DNA from: Clostridiaceae bacterium
GTDB taxonomy: Bacteria > Bacillota > Clostridia > Lachnospirales > Lachnospiraceae
Direction: 5' to 3'
Assembly: GCA_910575795.1 (NCBI GenBank)
Contig: CAJTGE010000014.1
Location: forward strand, 92,067 to 156,066
DNA length: 64,000 nucleotides
The number at the start of each line of letters is the position of its first letter. The stretch's first letter is position 1. The notes below the pieces were generated by a model that had not been told where the DNA came from, did no database searches, and worked only from the letters and a program-made list of their open reading frames with translations. Below, in pieces: positions 8,415-18,234 of this stretch. The translations under genes and the position numbers were made by a program.

Positions 8415-8486
8415 CTGGGCTACAAGGATTCGAACCTTGAAATGACGGAGTCAGAGTCCGTTGCCTTACCATTTGGCGATAGCCCA
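8415..8486 (-). tRNA. tRNA-Gln (anticodon CTG)
   Basis: The full cloverleaf can be drawn by hand. The acceptor stem TGGGCTA/TAGCCCA has a G discriminator. The D arm is GCC-AAATGGTAA-GGC, the anticodon arm ACGGA-CTCTGAC-TCCGT (CTG at positions 34-36, decoding CAG), and the T arm CAAGG-TTCGAAT-CCTTG. CCA is not encoded. A glutaminyl-tRNA synthetase gene lies at 23123-24823. Confidence 0.95.
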
Positions 8487-8492
8487 ATTTTT

Positions 8493-8523
8493 AAATCCGC
8501 AGCCCTTGCCTGACTGCGGATTT
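8493..8523. terminator. Perfect ten-base hairpin between groEL and tRNA-Gln
   Basis: AAATCCGCAG and CTGCGGATTT pair perfectly around an eleven-base loop. It stands behind groEL on the minus strand, but the T-run is poor in that direction and better on the plus strand. It may close the groESL transcript or be part of the tRNA leader. Confidence 0.5.
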
Positions 8524-8524
8524 T

Positions 8525-8552
8525 ATTATACCACATTTCTATGATTCGTCAA
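8525..8552 (-). promoter_or_regulatory. Promoter of tRNA-Gln
   Basis: TTGACG (8547-8552) and TATAAT (8525-8530) on the minus strand, 16 bases apart, point at the tRNA gene. Confidence 0.65.
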
Positions 8553-8615
8553 GTGTTTCAGACCAAAAATATACAAATTTTTTAAATCTGTAAATCACTC
8601 AACGCCGAACCGCTA

Positions 8616-10241
<1,626 letters not shown>

Positions 10242-10313
10242 TCACCTCCGATAATTTTTACTCATGCTTTCATCCATGCTATTAATCTTACACAACGGTT
10301 TCCGCGGCTGGTT

Positions 10314-10598
10314 TTATTCGATCACAGCCAAAATATCGCTCTGCTTGACAATCACATATTTCTCTTCGTCCAGCTCAACGTCTGTCCCTGAATATTTGGA
10401 GTAGATTACCTTATCGCCGGTCTTCACCTGCATCGTAATCTCCTTGCCGTCTACCACTCCGCCGGGGCCGACTGCGATGACCTCCGCCTGCTGGGGCTTC
10501 TCCTTTGCCTGGCCCGGAAGCACGATACCGGATTTCGTCGTCTCCTCTGCGATTAACTGTTTTAAAACAACCTTGTCAAATAACGGCACTAACTTCAT
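10314..10598 (-). CDS. groS: Co-chaperonin GroES
   Basis: Ninety-four residues, the normal length for GroES, with PLFDKVVLKQ at the N-terminus and a mobile loop around EETTKSGIVLPGQAKEKPQ. The glycine-rich roof GPGGVVDGKE and the closing YSKYSGTDVELDEEKYVIVKQSDILAVIE stretch are intact. It caps the GroEL ring and drives folding with ATP hydrolysis. It is the first gene of the groES-groEL operon. AGGAGG stands nine bases before its ATG. Heat-shock control by HrcA is expected from the CIRCE element that overlaps its promoter. Confidence 0.99.
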   Translation of the reverse strand: MKLVPLFDKVVLKQLIAEETTKSGIVLPGQAKEKPQQAEVIAVGPGGVVDGKEITMQVKTGDKVIYSKYSGTDVELDEEKYVIVKQSDILAVIE

Positions 10599-10702
10599 TA
10601 CTGACTCCTCCTTACTGTTTAACTTTATTCCGTTTGCTTTTCTGGCTTGTATTCGCTATGTCCGGCCAACCGTTTCCGGCGCCTGTCTCATTTACAAAAC
10701 AT

Positions 10703-10731
10703 GTTATATCACGTTTTGTTAGCACTGTCAA
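10703..10731 (-). promoter_or_regulatory. Promoter of groES-groEL
   Basis: TTGACA (10726-10731) and TATAAC (10703-10708), 17 bases apart on the minus strand. The -35 box lies inside the CIRCE operator, so repressor binding would block polymerase directly. Confidence 0.9.
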
Positions 10732-10745
10732 CCCTTGAGTGCTAA
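10719..10745. promoter_or_regulatory. CIRCE operator (HrcA binding site)
   Basis: TTAGCACTG, nine-base spacer, GAGTGCTAA. This is the CIRCE consensus TTAGCACTC-N9-GAGTGCTAA with a single change in the left arm. It is the binding site of the HrcA heat-shock repressor. hrcA itself is not in the window. Confidence 0.95.
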
Positions 10746-10792
10746 TATTTATAAATAATTTACCAATTCGTGCGATTGACCGATTTCCCATC

Positions 10793-10821
10793 TTGTACGC
10801 TGTTTATAAATAACGTATAAT
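10793..10821 (+). promoter_or_regulatory. Promoter ahead of the frameshifted small gene
   Basis: TTGTAC (10793-10798) and TATAAT (10816-10821) are 17 bases apart on the plus strand, about 40 bases before the ATG at 10860. Confidence 0.6.
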
Positions 10822-10859
10822 TTTATTAAGTGAAACGATAAAAATGGCGGAGATATAAT

Positions 10860-11035
10860 ATGTACTACTATTCGACCGTGAACGAAATCGTAATGACGCA
10901 CAGCGCAATCCTCGAAAAAGATGGCCTTGATATTGTCAAAGTACCTTTGTAAGGCCCGGCGAAAATGGCTTCGATTTTCTTGATTTAACACTTCCTGGCG
11001 TAAAAATAAATCATCACCTTCAACAGGGATTTTAA
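10860..11035 (+). pseudogene. Small gene interrupted by a one-base frameshift
   Basis: An ATG at 10860 with GGCGGAG in front opens a 30-codon frame (ending DGLDIVKVPL) that stops at 10950-10952. The +2 frame starting at 10946 continues in the same style (FVRPGENGFDFLDLTLPGVKIN) to a stop at 11033-11035. Together they look like one ~57-residue protein with a single base lost near 10944-10948. It has its own promoter and a terminator hairpin at its end. I do not recognise the family. A real short peptide of 30 residues, programmed frameshifting, or a sequencing error in this copy are alternatives. Confidence 0.5.
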
Positions 11036-11068
11036 TGATTTCTTAAAGAATCCCTTTCTTTTTTCCTC
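11025..11068 (+). terminator. Terminator behind the frameshifted small gene
   Basis: AGGGATT (11025-11031) pairs with AATCCCT (11049-11055), followed by TTCTTTTTT. It overlaps the last codons of the broken gene and lies ahead of the membrane-protein gene at 11114. Confidence 0.7.
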
Positions 11069-11113
11069 AATTCGTATTACAATAACCTTAATTACAGAAA
11101 GGAGCTTTTCACT

Positions 11114-11467
11114 ATGGCAAAAAAACATTTTGGCACGATTATCACCCTGGCTGCCATTGCGGGCGCTGCGGCTGCAGGCATTACGTATTTCTTACAATAC
11201 AAGTCCTTCCACAAGGAGCTGGATGAGGACTTCCACGATTTTGAGGATGATTTTGACGAATTTGACGATACAGATGAAACGAATTCCTCCAGAAATTATG
11301 TCTCCCTGAACCCGGAGCACAAGCCGGCGGACGGGGCGTCTGAGGCGGGAGAAACAGAGGACGGCAAGGTAGAGATAACGGATGAGAAGTCCCGCGATGG
11401 CGCTCCGGCCGGGAAGCAGGCTCCAGTCCCGTCCGCTACTGTGACCGTTGAGGAAACCGTTGAATAA
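11114..11467 (+). CDS. Small single-pass membrane protein with acidic tail
   Basis: The 117-residue protein has one membrane-spanning segment near the N-terminus (residues ~7-27, IITLAAIAGAAAAGITYFL). It is followed by a strongly acidic tail with runs such as EDFHDFEDDFDEFDDTDE and a low-complexity E/T/P end. AAAGGAG stands nine bases before the ATG. Such short proteins are common in Clostridia and no function is known to me. It is only 15 bases from the IclR-type gene on the same strand, so the two are probably co-transcribed. Confidence 0.75.
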   Translation: MAKKHFGTIITLAAIAGAAAAGITYFLQYKSFHKELDEDFHDFEDDFDEFDDTDETNSSRNYVSLNPEHKPADGASEAGETEDGKVEITDEKSRDGAPAGKQAPVPSATVTVEETVE

Positions 11468-11482
11468 CGGGGGAGGTTCATC

Positions 11483-12283
11483 ATGCAAAGCCTCCTGCGT
11501 TCCATGGACCTTTTGGAGATCTTAAAGGAAACTCCCCATAAATGTTCCATTTCGGAGCTTTCTGAGGCCTCCGGTCTTCCTCCGAGCACGATACACCGGA
11601 TTCTACAGACCTTCTGTGAAAAAAAATATGTGATTCGGGATCAGCAGTCCCATACGTATCAGCTTGGGCCGGCCCTGATCTCCCTCGGGAGGGCCGCGGC
11701 CAGCAATATCCGGCTTCAGGACGCCGCCCTTCCCATTTTGAAGCACTTATCCTACGCGACAAGGGAGGACTCTTATCTGATTATCCAGGTGGGCGACAAG
11801 GGCCTGGTGCTCGATAAGGTGGACGGCCCTAATCACTTAAAGGTCGTCGAGGAGTTCGGCTATGAGATGGATCTTCACTGCGGCGCTATCCGCAAGGTGC
11901 TTCTGGCTTACCAGAGCGATCGGTATATCCGCTATTATCTGGATCACATTCTGGATCGCCCGGAGTCCTTCCCGCAGATCAGCCGGGGAGCCCTGGCGGA
12001 CGAGCTCACGCACATCCGCGAATGCGGAATCGCTGTATCCCGGGGTGAATATGTCCATGACGCAGTGGGCATCGGCGCGCCGATTTTTGGGCCTGACAAC
12101 CATGTCAGCGCTTCCCTGGGGATCATCGCCCCCTATACCCGCATCCCGGATGACAGCCATCTGCAAAAGATGCAGGATCAGGTGAAGGAAAGCGCGGCAG
12201 AGCTGTCCTACTATATGGGACATACATTTAAACAGGAAGCAAAGACGCGCGGATCCGTGAAAAAAGACAGTGAACAGGGATGA
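11483..12283 (+). CDS. IclR-family transcriptional regulator
   Basis: The 266-residue protein has the two IclR domains. Residues 1-60 form a winged helix-turn-helix (CSISELSEASGLPPSTIHRI). Residues ~75-250 form the effector-binding domain, with LDKVDGPNHLKV, LHCGAIRKVLLAY and the late motif GEYVHDAVGIGAPIFGPDNHVSAS matching the family order. GGGGAGG is placed before the ATG. It stands tail-to-tail with hgdB, at the end of the hydroxyglutarate gene block, so it is the obvious candidate regulator of that block. That is an inference from position and from IclR-like TGGAA/TTCCA repeats at 22531-22546 and 15971-15991. The ligand is unknown. Confidence 0.9.
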   Translation: MQSLLRSMDLLEILKETPHKCSISELSEASGLPPSTIHRILQTFCEKKYVIRDQQSHTYQLGPALISLGRAAASNIRLQDAALPILKHLSYATREDSYLIIQVGDKGLVLDKVDGPNHLKVVEEFGYEMDLHCGAIRKVLLAYQSDRYIRYYLDHILDRPESFPQISRGALADELTHIRECGIAVSRGEYVHDAVGIGAPIFGPDNHVSASLGIIAPYTRIPDDSHLQKMQDQVKESAAELSYYMGHTFKQEAKTRGSVKKDSEQG

Positions 12284-12303
12284 CGGCGCGGATCTGTGCA
12301 GGA

Positions 12304-12350
12304 AAAAGTCGCTGTGACTCCGCTTCTATGCGGAAATCACAGCGACTTTT
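12304..12350. terminator. Bidirectional terminator between the IclR gene and hgdB
   Basis: A 14-base perfect stem, AAAAGTCGCTGTGA with TCACAGCGACTTTT, has an inner TCCGC/GCGGA stem. A-run and T-run flank it on both sides, so it serves both converging genes. Confidence 0.9.
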
Positions 12351-12420
12351 CTCTATCTATCCCAGCCGCCTGGAGCGCGTATGAAACACGCTCTGAAACG
12401 GCCGGACATTTTTCAGCGGA

Positions 12421-13572
12421 TTATTTCTGCATCTCCAGAACGTCAGCGAATGCCTGGATGGCTGTGCTGGCCTGGCCGAAATCGCGCATCTGCTGGTCGA
12501 TACCGAGCTTGATGTGCGGGATATCTGCGTCGTTTAACGCTTTCTTTAAGTACGGATACTCCATCTCCTCCGGATCGCAGAACTGCTGCATGAAGAGAAC
12601 CAGGCCCTGAGCGCCGCTCTCTTTTACCATGTTGGCTACAAACTCGCCGCGGCGGTTCTCGGCAGACTTCGGATCGTAGAGAAGAACCTCATAGTCGATG
12701 TTCGCAAACTGTTTTGCAAGCGCCATCATGGGATCTGCCTCATCCTCCGGAGCGTCGGTGCGGAAGGAACGGCTCTCATGCGCCACATCATCGGCGGCGA
12801 TGGCAATCTTATTCTCCTCAAAGATCTCAAGCAGCTTCGGATTGTCGCAGATGATACCGGAGGTAACCACCTTGGTTCCCTCCCACTCGCATACCGGGAG
12901 CGCTTTCAGCTCTGCGTTGAGCTCGTTCAGCTTCTCTGTGTACTCCGGCTTCTCCATGAAGTAAAATGCCTTGAGGACAGCGGAACGCTTCACAGGCGTG
13001 ATCACGTCGCAGTGGTCGCTTGCCAGCTTTACGAACTCGCGGCGGGCGGCGCGGCTCTTATTGTAAACCTTGATGGCATCCTGGATCGCCTCATTGGTGA
13101 TCTCCTTGCCGGAAAGCTTCTCAAGCTCCTTCTTTACATGGTTGTACTGATCCATACAGAACTGAAGGCCAAAGTCCTCAAAACGGTTCTGCGGGTGGGC
13201 CAGGAAGATAACGGACATCTTCTCTCCCATGGAAACGCGGAAGTTCTGGCTCATCGGGCGCAGCGTGTCGCAGATGGTGGGCGTGATCACACCGTCCAGG
13301 CCGTCCATCGTGCCGTCTAACATCATCTCCAGAGCGAGCTGGGCGATGGTGCAGTAGAAGGTCGCGCAGTATTCCTTGGCGCGGCTGATCGTCTTGTTGT
13401 TGGAGCCCCAGATCCCCATGGGAACCATGCCGGCGGCATAAACCAGCTCCTCGGGCGCGTAGTACGGAAGAACGCCGACTACCTTTTTGCCCTGCGCTTT
13501 ATATTCGGCAAGCAGCTTTTTGGGGCTGGCTGCTTTTACTTTAAATTCGTCTAATAATGCGTTGATACTCAT
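12421..13572 (-). CDS. hgdB: (R)-2-hydroxyglutaryl-CoA dehydratase, beta subunit
   Basis: The 383-residue protein belongs to the HgdB/FldC/BcrB family. HgdAB removes water from (R)-2-hydroxyglutaryl-CoA to give (E)-glutaconyl-CoA through a ketyl radical, using an iron-sulfur cluster in each subunit. Conserved family stretches are seen: VVGVLPYYAPEELVYAAGMVPMGIWG (28-53), CATFYC, ITPTICDTLRPMSQNF and LVLFMQQFCDPEEMEYPYLKKAL near the C-terminus, with cysteines in the expected ligand positions. The gene follows hgdA after four bases, so the two subunits are translated together, and ends at the bidirectional terminator. Confidence 0.95.
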   Translation of the reverse strand: MSINALLDEFKVKAASPKKLLAEYKAQGKKVVGVLPYYAPEELVYAAGMVPMGIWGSNNKTISRAKEYCATFYCTIAQLALEMMLDGTMDGLDGVITPTICDTLRPMSQNFRVSMGEKMSVIFLAHPQNRFEDFGLQFCMDQYNHVKKELEKLSGKEITNEAIQDAIKVYNKSRAARREFVKLASDHCDVITPVKRSAVLKAFYFMEKPEYTEKLNELNAELKALPVCEWEGTKVVTSGIICDNPKLLEIFEENKIAIAADDVAHESRSFRTDAPEDEADPMMALAKQFANIDYEVLLYDPKSAENRRGEFVANMVKESGAQGLVLFMQQFCDPEEMEYPYLKKALNDADIPHIKLGIDQQMRDFGQASTAIQAFADVLEMQK

Positions 13573-13576
13573 TTGA

Positions 13577-15016
13577 TTATGCCTCCTTTGCCTGCTTATT
13601 TGCTTCCATTGCCTCTACAAGGCCCTGTACGCGGGTCTCATACTGTGCGGCATTGAAGTTACGCGGGTCAGCCTGGTCGCCGTCAAAGCCTGCGCACGGA
13701 ACGCCTAAGTCGTCCGTAAAGCGGCGCTGCATCTCAGCCATATATCCGCTCCAGGGCTTACAGCTTCTGTTGTAGTGAACCAGAACGCCGTCTACCTTAT
13801 TGTCACGGCAGATGCCTTCACGCCAGTCAACGCCCTGCTCGATGCAGACAGAGTTGGGGGCCTTGTAGTACGCGCGGGCCATCTCGTCCATATTGTTGTA
13901 AACAAAACCAAAGGCCGGCGCATATACAACGGCGGTAACGTTTACGCCGTGCTCCTTCAGAGGCTTAAAGAGAGCCGGAAGCTTCGGCCAGCAGGGAATA
14001 CCCTCGAACATCACGCGGTATTTCTCCGGGAACGGAGTGGTCGTCTCGCCGTTCTTTACCGTCTCCTCCAGATCCTTTGCCAGAAGCTCAAACGCCTCGG
14101 CAGCTTCCACTCTGGCGCGGGCTGTAACAACGTCGGCCATATGGTTGAACAAGTCAAAACCGCTGTAGGGGGCGGGCTTATACTGCAGGTAATCGCAGAC
14201 CTTTAACCATGCCTTCGCGGTACGGTTCGCGTTTGCGCATGCCTGCTCAAACTTCTTCTCATCAAATTTCTTTCCTGTCAGCTTCTCTAACTGCTTGATC
14301 GCCTGATCAAACTGGGCGCGCACGTATCTCACGTTCTCGTCGTCCACTTCTACGGTGTTGTTGTAGGGGATGTCAATCATGATCAGCGGGATATTGTGCA
14401 TACGGGCGATATTCTCATACCACTTTGTCATGCAGTTGCAGATGTTGTTGCAGCAGAGCACGAAATCCGGCTGCGGGATCTGCATCTGGCGGATCGGGGA
14501 AATAGCCTCTAAGCGGCGCTCTTTCTCCGGGCCGTCCGGCATGGCGTTGATCTCATTCAAGTCGTCCAGGACGATATACGGGGTCTGTGTCTTCGGATCC
14601 TTTTTCGGCTTTCCTGTCTCGGGATCCATCACAACCTTTCCTTCCGCATCCTTTAACGGTCTTCCTGTGCTCGGATCGATCACATACTCGCCTGTCTCGG
14701 GATCGAACTTTCTGGCCGCGCGCTTGCCGTCCGCATAGGCAAGGCTGATACGCGCATATCCGCAGATATCGTTGTCATATCCCAGATCCTCGGCGGCCTG
14801 GCAGAGAATCTCGCCGTAACGGTTTGCAGCGATACCAGCCGCCTGATTCTCCGGATACATCACGTGAAGATCAAACGCCGCCGCAAGCTCGCACGGGAAC
14901 TTGGAAGAGGACCAGCCTACTAATTCGCCTCTCTTTTTGGCTTCGCGCGCCTCTGTGTGGACGTCGTCTACGACCTTACGGAGTGCGAGAACGCCAGGAC
15001 TAACTTGTTTTGCCAT
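13577..15016 (-). CDS. hgdA: (R)-2-hydroxyglutaryl-CoA dehydratase, alpha subunit
   Basis: At 479 residues this has the length of the HgdA subunit of known dehydratases. The N-terminal part holds GWSSSKFPCELAAAFDLHVMYPE. An insertion near 120-170 (DPSTGRPLKDAEGK, DPETGKPKKDPKTQ) is rich in short repeats. Then comes the conserved FVLCCNNICNCMTKWYENIARMHNIPLIMIDIPYNN, with clustered cysteines, and near the C-terminus VLVHYNRSCKPWSG and GVPCAGFDGDQADPRNF. It binds substrate and cluster together with HgdB in the cytosol. It is the middle gene of hgdC-hgdA-hgdB, 81 bases behind hgdC, with its own GGAGG. Confidence 0.95.
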   Translation of the reverse strand: MAKQVSPGVLALRKVVDDVHTEAREAKKRGELVGWSSSKFPCELAAAFDLHVMYPENQAAGIAANRYGEILCQAAEDLGYDNDICGYARISLAYADGKRAARKFDPETGEYVIDPSTGRPLKDAEGKVVMDPETGKPKKDPKTQTPYIVLDDLNEINAMPDGPEKERRLEAISPIRQMQIPQPDFVLCCNNICNCMTKWYENIARMHNIPLIMIDIPYNNTVEVDDENVRYVRAQFDQAIKQLEKLTGKKFDEKKFEQACANANRTAKAWLKVCDYLQYKPAPYSGFDLFNHMADVVTARARVEAAEAFELLAKDLEETVKNGETTTPFPEKYRVMFEGIPCWPKLPALFKPLKEHGVNVTAVVYAPAFGFVYNNMDEMARAYYKAPNSVCIEQGVDWREGICRDNKVDGVLVHYNRSCKPWSGYMAEMQRRFTDDLGVPCAGFDGDQADPRNFNAAQYETRVQGLVEAMEANKQAKEA

Positions 15017-15097
15017 AATAATTATCCTCCATTCTTTTCTATCGTTACGATTCAGCCCCTGGCTCTAAACGCCAGGCTGAACGGTAGCTTTCTGTCT

Positions 15098-15892
15098 TTA
15101 CTTCCTGCGGCTCGCGGCCTGCCATCCCATGAGGGCGGCGCCGAGCGCGCCGTTATACTGTGTAAGCGGGGAGGTCTTGATCGGACATCCGATCTCCTCC
15201 TGGAGCGCCTTTACAACGCCTGTATTCTGGGCCACGCCGCCTGTCATCACGACATCCGGCGCCACGCCGATCCGGTGCGCAAGGCCAGTCACACGGTGTG
15301 CGACAGAGCGGTGGATCCCGTCTATAATGTCACATTTATCAGTTCCCATGGCAAGCTGGCTGATCACCTCGCTCTCCGCGAAAACCGTACAGGTCGAGCT
15401 GATGCCCACCTTTTTCTGGGACATCGCGCCCAGTCTTCCCAAATCTTCTACCTTAACCTCCAGGACGCGCGCCATCACGTCCAGGAACCGCCCGGTCCCG
15501 GCCGCGCACTTGTCATTCATCTGGAAATTTGTCATCGCGCCGTTGTCAATGTGGAGCACCTTTACGTCCTGGCCTCCGATGTCAATAACGGTGTGAACAT
15601 TGGGGAACAGGAACGCCGCCCCCTTTGCATGGCAGGAAAGTTCGCTCATCTGCTTGTCGGCAATGCCGTCCATCAGAGAGGTGCGGCCATAGCCCGTCGC
15701 CAGCGTGAACGCCATATCTTCTTTCTTCATGCCCGCTTCGCTCAATACCGCCTCAATGGCTCGCTGCGGGCCGCTGGTTCCGGCGCCGACGTCAATCAGG
15801 GATTTTCCGACGATTTCCTGGCCGTCCTTTAAGATAATGCACTTGGACGCAGTCGAGCCGACGTCGATACCTAATGTGTAAATTGCACTCAT
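15098..15892 (-). CDS. hgdC: 2-hydroxyglutaryl-CoA dehydratase activator (component A)
   Basis: The 264-residue protein is an ASKHA-fold ATPase: IDVGSTASKCIILKDG near 9-24, VIDIGGQDVKV near 102-112 and VMTGGVAQNTGVV near 218. The two cysteines that hold the shared [4Fe-4S] cluster at the dimer interface are present at C129 (NDKCAAGTGRF) and C168 (SSTCTVFAESEV). It uses ATP hydrolysis to push one electron into HgdAB, starting its radical cycle. The reaction is very oxygen sensitive, which fits a strict anaerobe. It leads the hgdCAB unit and has its own extended -10 promoter at 15942-15950. Confidence 0.96.
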   Translation of the reverse strand: MSAIYTLGIDVGSTASKCIILKDGQEIVGKSLIDVGAGTSGPQRAIEAVLSEAGMKKEDMAFTLATGYGRTSLMDGIADKQMSELSCHAKGAAFLFPNVHTVIDIGGQDVKVLHIDNGAMTNFQMNDKCAAGTGRFLDVMARVLEVKVEDLGRLGAMSQKKVGISSTCTVFAESEVISQLAMGTDKCDIIDGIHRSVAHRVTGLAHRIGVAPDVVMTGGVAQNTGVVKALQEEIGCPIKTSPLTQYNGALGAALMGWQAASRRK

Positions 15893-15941
15893 CGTTTCCT
15901 GTATCCTCCATTTCTATGTTATGTACTCAGCTCATATGGAC

Positions 15942-15950
15942 AGTATACCA
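15942..15950 (-). promoter_or_regulatory. Extended -10 promoter of hgdC-hgdA-hgdB
   Basis: On the minus strand TGG precedes TATACT (15942-15947). No good -35 box is seen at the right distance, so activation by a bound protein is plausible. The site is about 50 bases before the hgdC start. Confidence 0.6.
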
Positions 15951-15970
15951 CAATCCCCGGTAAAAGTCGC

Positions 15971-15991
15971 TGGAAATTGTTCAAAATTCCA
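15971..15991. promoter_or_regulatory. TGGAA-N11-TTCCA inverted repeat upstream of the hgdC promoter
   Basis: The arms TGGAA and TTCCA are separated by eleven bases, with partial further symmetry. The site lies just upstream of the hgdC -10 region, where an activator would bind. The same arms occur closer together at 22531-22546 in the gcd leader. Confidence 0.45.
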
Positions 15992-15992
15992 T

Positions 15993-16269
15993 AAAAAAAA
16001 TGATAAGACTATTATTATTTTCAGCTTATCTGCCAAAATATGGCCGCGCATCTGCTGTCCTTATAATGATAAATCGAGCAAAGGTTCCAGCAGCCCTTGC
16101 CCGATTCATCCGTAAGTTCCGAAACTTTACGAAATTTCGAGACTTTCTACTATCTACTATCAATCATTTATTCACACAGCAACTTAAATTGGTTACTATA
16201 CATTCACTTATTGCAGGAATGCCGTCTTACGGCATGTCGTATCTGATAAACGGTTCCTCCGTCCAAAGC
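15993..16269. other. Intergenic region between gcdA and hgdC
   Basis: No gene and no clear terminator for gcdA are visible in these 277 bases. Read-through from gcdA into hgdC remains possible alongside the hgdC promoter. Confidence 0.35.
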
Positions 16270-18036
16270 TTATTTGCCAAAGGTCTGGAACTCGCGGATG
16301 GATCTCGGAGCGATCATCTGATGCATCGGGCAGATGGACTGCGGGTTCTGATATACAGCCTCTGTAAACGCCTGGATATACGGACGAAGATCCGTTACAT
16401 CCACAATCTCGTCTACCATACCCTTTTCGGTGCAGTATTTCGGACGGGACTTGTCGGTGTACATCTGAATCATCTCGTTCATCTTGCCGATGATCGGGGT
16501 CATGTCCTCGCCGGCTTTCTTCGCCTTCACCAGCTTTCTGGAGTACATGGCGTTTGCAGCCGTCTCACCCGGCATTACGTAGTATTCGCATGCGCCGGTG
16601 CCGATGGAGAATACGTTTGTATTGTTGCCCTGCGGGCCGCCTAATACATAGTGGGCCGCCGCGCTCGCCTTACGAAGCGTTACCTGTAAGGACGGGAGCT
16701 TGGAGTTCTCGATGGAGTAGATTAAGGACTGGCCAAGGCCCAGAAGCTCCGCCTTCTCCGCCTCGTCGCCTACATCGATACCTGTGGTATCCTGCAGCCA
16801 TACCAGCGGGATCCGGTCACGCGCGCAAAGCGTCACAAACTCATTCATCTTGATTAAGCCCTGACGGTACAGCTTGCCGCCGATACCTACGGAATTCTGC
16901 TTGTACTCCGGATAGTTCATGAGCAGGCCCTGTACGTTGGCGATCACACCGACTAAGAGGCCGTTCACCTTCGCAAGGCCGGTTACCATCTCAGGACCAT
17001 AGCCCTTCTTGTACTCCGCCAGCTCGCTGCCGTCAAAGAGGCGGCCGATTACATCGTACACATCGTAGGGACGCTTCTGGTTCATGGGGATGATGCTGTA
17101 AAGATCCTCAGCCGGAAGCAGGGGGGCCTTCGGGGCGTCAACGCGGAAGAACTCTAAATTGTAGGCCGGAAGGTAGCTGATATATTTCTTAATGCCCTCG
17201 ATTACGCCTACGTCGTTCTGGTATACCTCGCGGAAGAAGCCTGTCTCATCATAGTGGATCGGAACAGAACCCGGAGCCGGAACGTGCTGCTTGCTGTTCT
17301 CAATCTGGGCCGCAACGATCTGCTCCGCCGCCTCTTCGTCAATATATCCCTTGGGATTCATACCGCTTAAGATACCGGCGCCGCCGACTGCCATATTGGC
17401 GTCCTGATGCGCGATCAGAATGGTCGGGGAAATGCTGTGGTATCCGCCGCCCGCCGGGTTGGTTCCGTAGATGCCTACGATAACCGGGATGCCGAGCTGG
17501 TTTAACTCCGAGTTGCGGAAGAACGGGGTGCCGCCGCCGCGGCGGTTCGGATATACTTTATCCTGATTCGGGAACTCAACGCCCGAGCAGTTTAACAGGT
17601 ATACGAGCGGAAGGTGCATCATCTTCGCTGTGTCAGAGCAGCGCAGAAGGTTTTCCGCCTGGCCCGGAACCCATGCGCCGGCCATCTTCTTGTTGTCAGA
17701 CGCAACGATCACAGCCCACTTTCCGCCGATGCGGCCAAGACCGTTTACGATATTCGTGGTGCCGAACTTGTTGTTCTCCGGATTGAACAGGCTGTTTAAC
17801 GGGCACCATGTGCCTGCGTCGATCAGCGCGTTGATACGCTGCATGGCAGACAACTGTCCGCGCTCGTTTAACTTCTCCTCAGATGTGATACCAGCCGCAA
17901 GAACCTTCTCAATTGATGCGTGGATGTCGTTCTCCACCGCCTTTAAGCTGTCAGTGTTTTCTGCATTCGGGTTTACCAGCTCCTTACCAACCGTCGGCAT
18001 GTTCTGGAAATATCCTGGCATTGAATACATATTCAT
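16270..18036 (-). CDS. gcdA: Glutaconyl-CoA decarboxylase, alpha subunit (carboxytransferase)
   Basis: The 588-residue protein starts MNMYSMPGYFQNMPTVGKEL, like known GcdA proteins, and has their length. AGGAGA before the ATG at 18034-18036 decides this start, although the frame is open 38 codons further upstream. It contains the two crotonase-fold halves of a biotin-dependent carboxyltransferase. GIYGTNPAGGGYHSI lies in the first half; VNGLLVGVIANVQG, IPLVWLQDTTGIDVGDEAEKAELLGLGQSLIYSIE and AAHYVLGGPQGNNTNVFSIGTG lie in the second. It moves CO2 from glutaconyl-CoA to the biotin on GcdC, releasing crotonyl-CoA. It is the last gcd gene, separated from its partners by gctAB. Confidence 0.96.
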   Translation of the reverse strand: MNMYSMPGYFQNMPTVGKELVNPNAENTDSLKAVENDIHASIEKVLAAGITSEEKLNERGQLSAMQRINALIDAGTWCPLNSLFNPENNKFGTTNIVNGLGRIGGKWAVIVASDNKKMAGAWVPGQAENLLRCSDTAKMMHLPLVYLLNCSGVEFPNQDKVYPNRRGGGTPFFRNSELNQLGIPVIVGIYGTNPAGGGYHSISPTILIAHQDANMAVGGAGILSGMNPKGYIDEEAAEQIVAAQIENSKQHVPAPGSVPIHYDETGFFREVYQNDVGVIEGIKKYISYLPAYNLEFFRVDAPKAPLLPAEDLYSIIPMNQKRPYDVYDVIGRLFDGSELAEYKKGYGPEMVTGLAKVNGLLVGVIANVQGLLMNYPEYKQNSVGIGGKLYRQGLIKMNEFVTLCARDRIPLVWLQDTTGIDVGDEAEKAELLGLGQSLIYSIENSKLPSLQVTLRKASAAAHYVLGGPQGNNTNVFSIGTGACEYYVMPGETAANAMYSRKLVKAKKAGEDMTPIIGKMNEMIQMYTDKSRPKYCTEKGMVDEIVDVTDLRPYIQAFTEAVYQNPQSICPMHQMIAPRSIREFQTFGK

Positions 18037-18234
18037 GTCTTCTAATCTCCTATTCTGAATAGCCGCAGCAGGCGGCCCGGCAGCGCCTTTTTTGTCTTTG
18101 GCTGTCACCGGAACCCTTCCTGCTGCAAATGTCCTGTCCGTGCCCCGCACGCAGCGCCGCGCGCCGGGCCGGACAGATGTGTCGTTACCTTGTCTGATCG
18201 TAGCATATCAGACGATCCGGACAGTCCCGTCTGA
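18037..18234. other. Spacer between gctB and gcdA with hairpins
   Basis: The sequence just behind gctB contains GTCTGAT/ATCAGAC inverted repeats without a T-run. They could stabilise the upstream mRNA rather than end it. No promoter could be assigned. Confidence 0.35.
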
